Source: Promethearchaeota archaeon (lineage in GTDB: Archaea > Asgardarchaeota > Lokiarchaeia > Sigyniarchaeales > SOKP01). Taken from it: a stretch of 42,687 nucleotides of DNA. Below are positions 42,547-42,687 of this stretch, piece by piece (position 1 is the first letter of the stretch; every line of letters begins with the position of its first letter). The stretch lies in NCBI GenBank assembly GCA_019058365.1, contig JAHPZE010000033.1:1-42687 (forward strand), written 5' to 3'. Under the pieces are notes generated by a model, which saw only the letters and a list, made by a program, of their open reading frames with translations, was not told the origin of the DNA and ran no database searches. The position numbers were made by a program, and so were the translations under genes.

Positions 42547-42687
42547 AAGTTAAATAGCTCTTAGCAATTATTTTAATTGAATTTTCTAGATAAAGTTATG
42601 AGTTTTAAATAATTCAAATTATCGGAAAATTCGGGTATTTTTATAAATGAATGAAGAATTATAAATGTTTTCAACGTTCTTCGTTTA

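Noticed and set aside
42651..42687. Possible start of a gene running off the right end (MKNYKCFQRSSF)
   Set aside because: Twelve codons only, with no ribosome site and no recognisable similarity; cannot be supported.

Overview
This window looks like a chromosomal segment of an Asgard archaeon, most likely of the Lokiarchaeia type. The DNA is strongly AT-rich. It carries three genes of the tetrahydromethanopterin (H4MPT) C1 pathway, an archaeal/eukaryal-type glycyl-tRNA synthetase, a tungsten aldehyde oxidoreductase, archaeal-style TATA elements and oligo-T ends, and an unusually large set of bacterial-looking acyl-CoA enzymes. The placement is inferred from gene content and base composition; no phylogeny was run. 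No rRNA, tRNA, CRISPR array or insertion sequence was seen.

Region 1 (1-2.0 kb) holds two divergent C1 genes, F420-dependent methylene-H4MPT dehydrogenase (mtd) and formylmethanofuran:H4MPT formyltransferase (ftr). A third C1 gene, mtrH-like, lies at the far right end (41.6-42.5 kb). Region 2 (2.1-6.6 kb) is a two-gene minus-strand unit for large membrane-anchored surface proteins, one with an alpha-helical barrel-like region and one with Ig-like domains. Region 3 (6.8-20.7 kb) is mixed housekeeping and hypothetical content: glycyl-tRNA synthetase, two polytopic membrane proteins, a coiled-coil protein followed by a GNAT acetyltransferase, two TPR proteins, a HAD hydrolase, a 53-residue zinc-ribbon protein, a C_GCAxxG_C_C protein, an AmrS-like radical SAM enzyme, an FAD glycerol-3-phosphate dehydrogenase and a YprB-like DEDD exonuclease.

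Region 4 (20.8-41.5 kb) is the main metabolic block, about 20 kb almost wholly devoted to acyl-CoA, aldehyde, alcohol and lipid redox chemistry. It contains an acyl-CoA dehydrogenase, three thiolase-fold proteins, three DUF35 Zn-ribbon/OB partners, a beta-keto acid cleavage enzyme, an acyl-CoA ligase, a 2,4-dienoyl-CoA reductase-like flavoenzyme, two crotonases, an aldehyde:ferredoxin oxidoreductase, an iron-dependent alcohol dehydrogenase, an SCP2-like lipid-binding protein, a flavin/[2Fe-2S] reductase and a CrtI-like FAD enzyme. Read together they suggest activation and stepwise oxidation of long or branched chain alcohols, aldehydes and acids. Reducing power could feed ferredoxin or NAD(P)H, and C2/C1 units could feed the H4MPT pathway. 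The substrate is not determined by the sequence.

The most unusual signal is that all three thiolase-fold proteins lack the nucleophilic cysteine of true thiolases (Gly, Arg and Gly at that position), and two also replace the GHP-type histidine with Asn. Each group nevertheless sits beside DUF35 genes. This points to a non-thiolase, perhaps aldolase- or condensation-like, thiolase-fold/DUF35 system. A second notable feature is a 31-codon truncated copy of one of these thiolases, with its promoter region, directly upstream of the acyl-CoA ligase.
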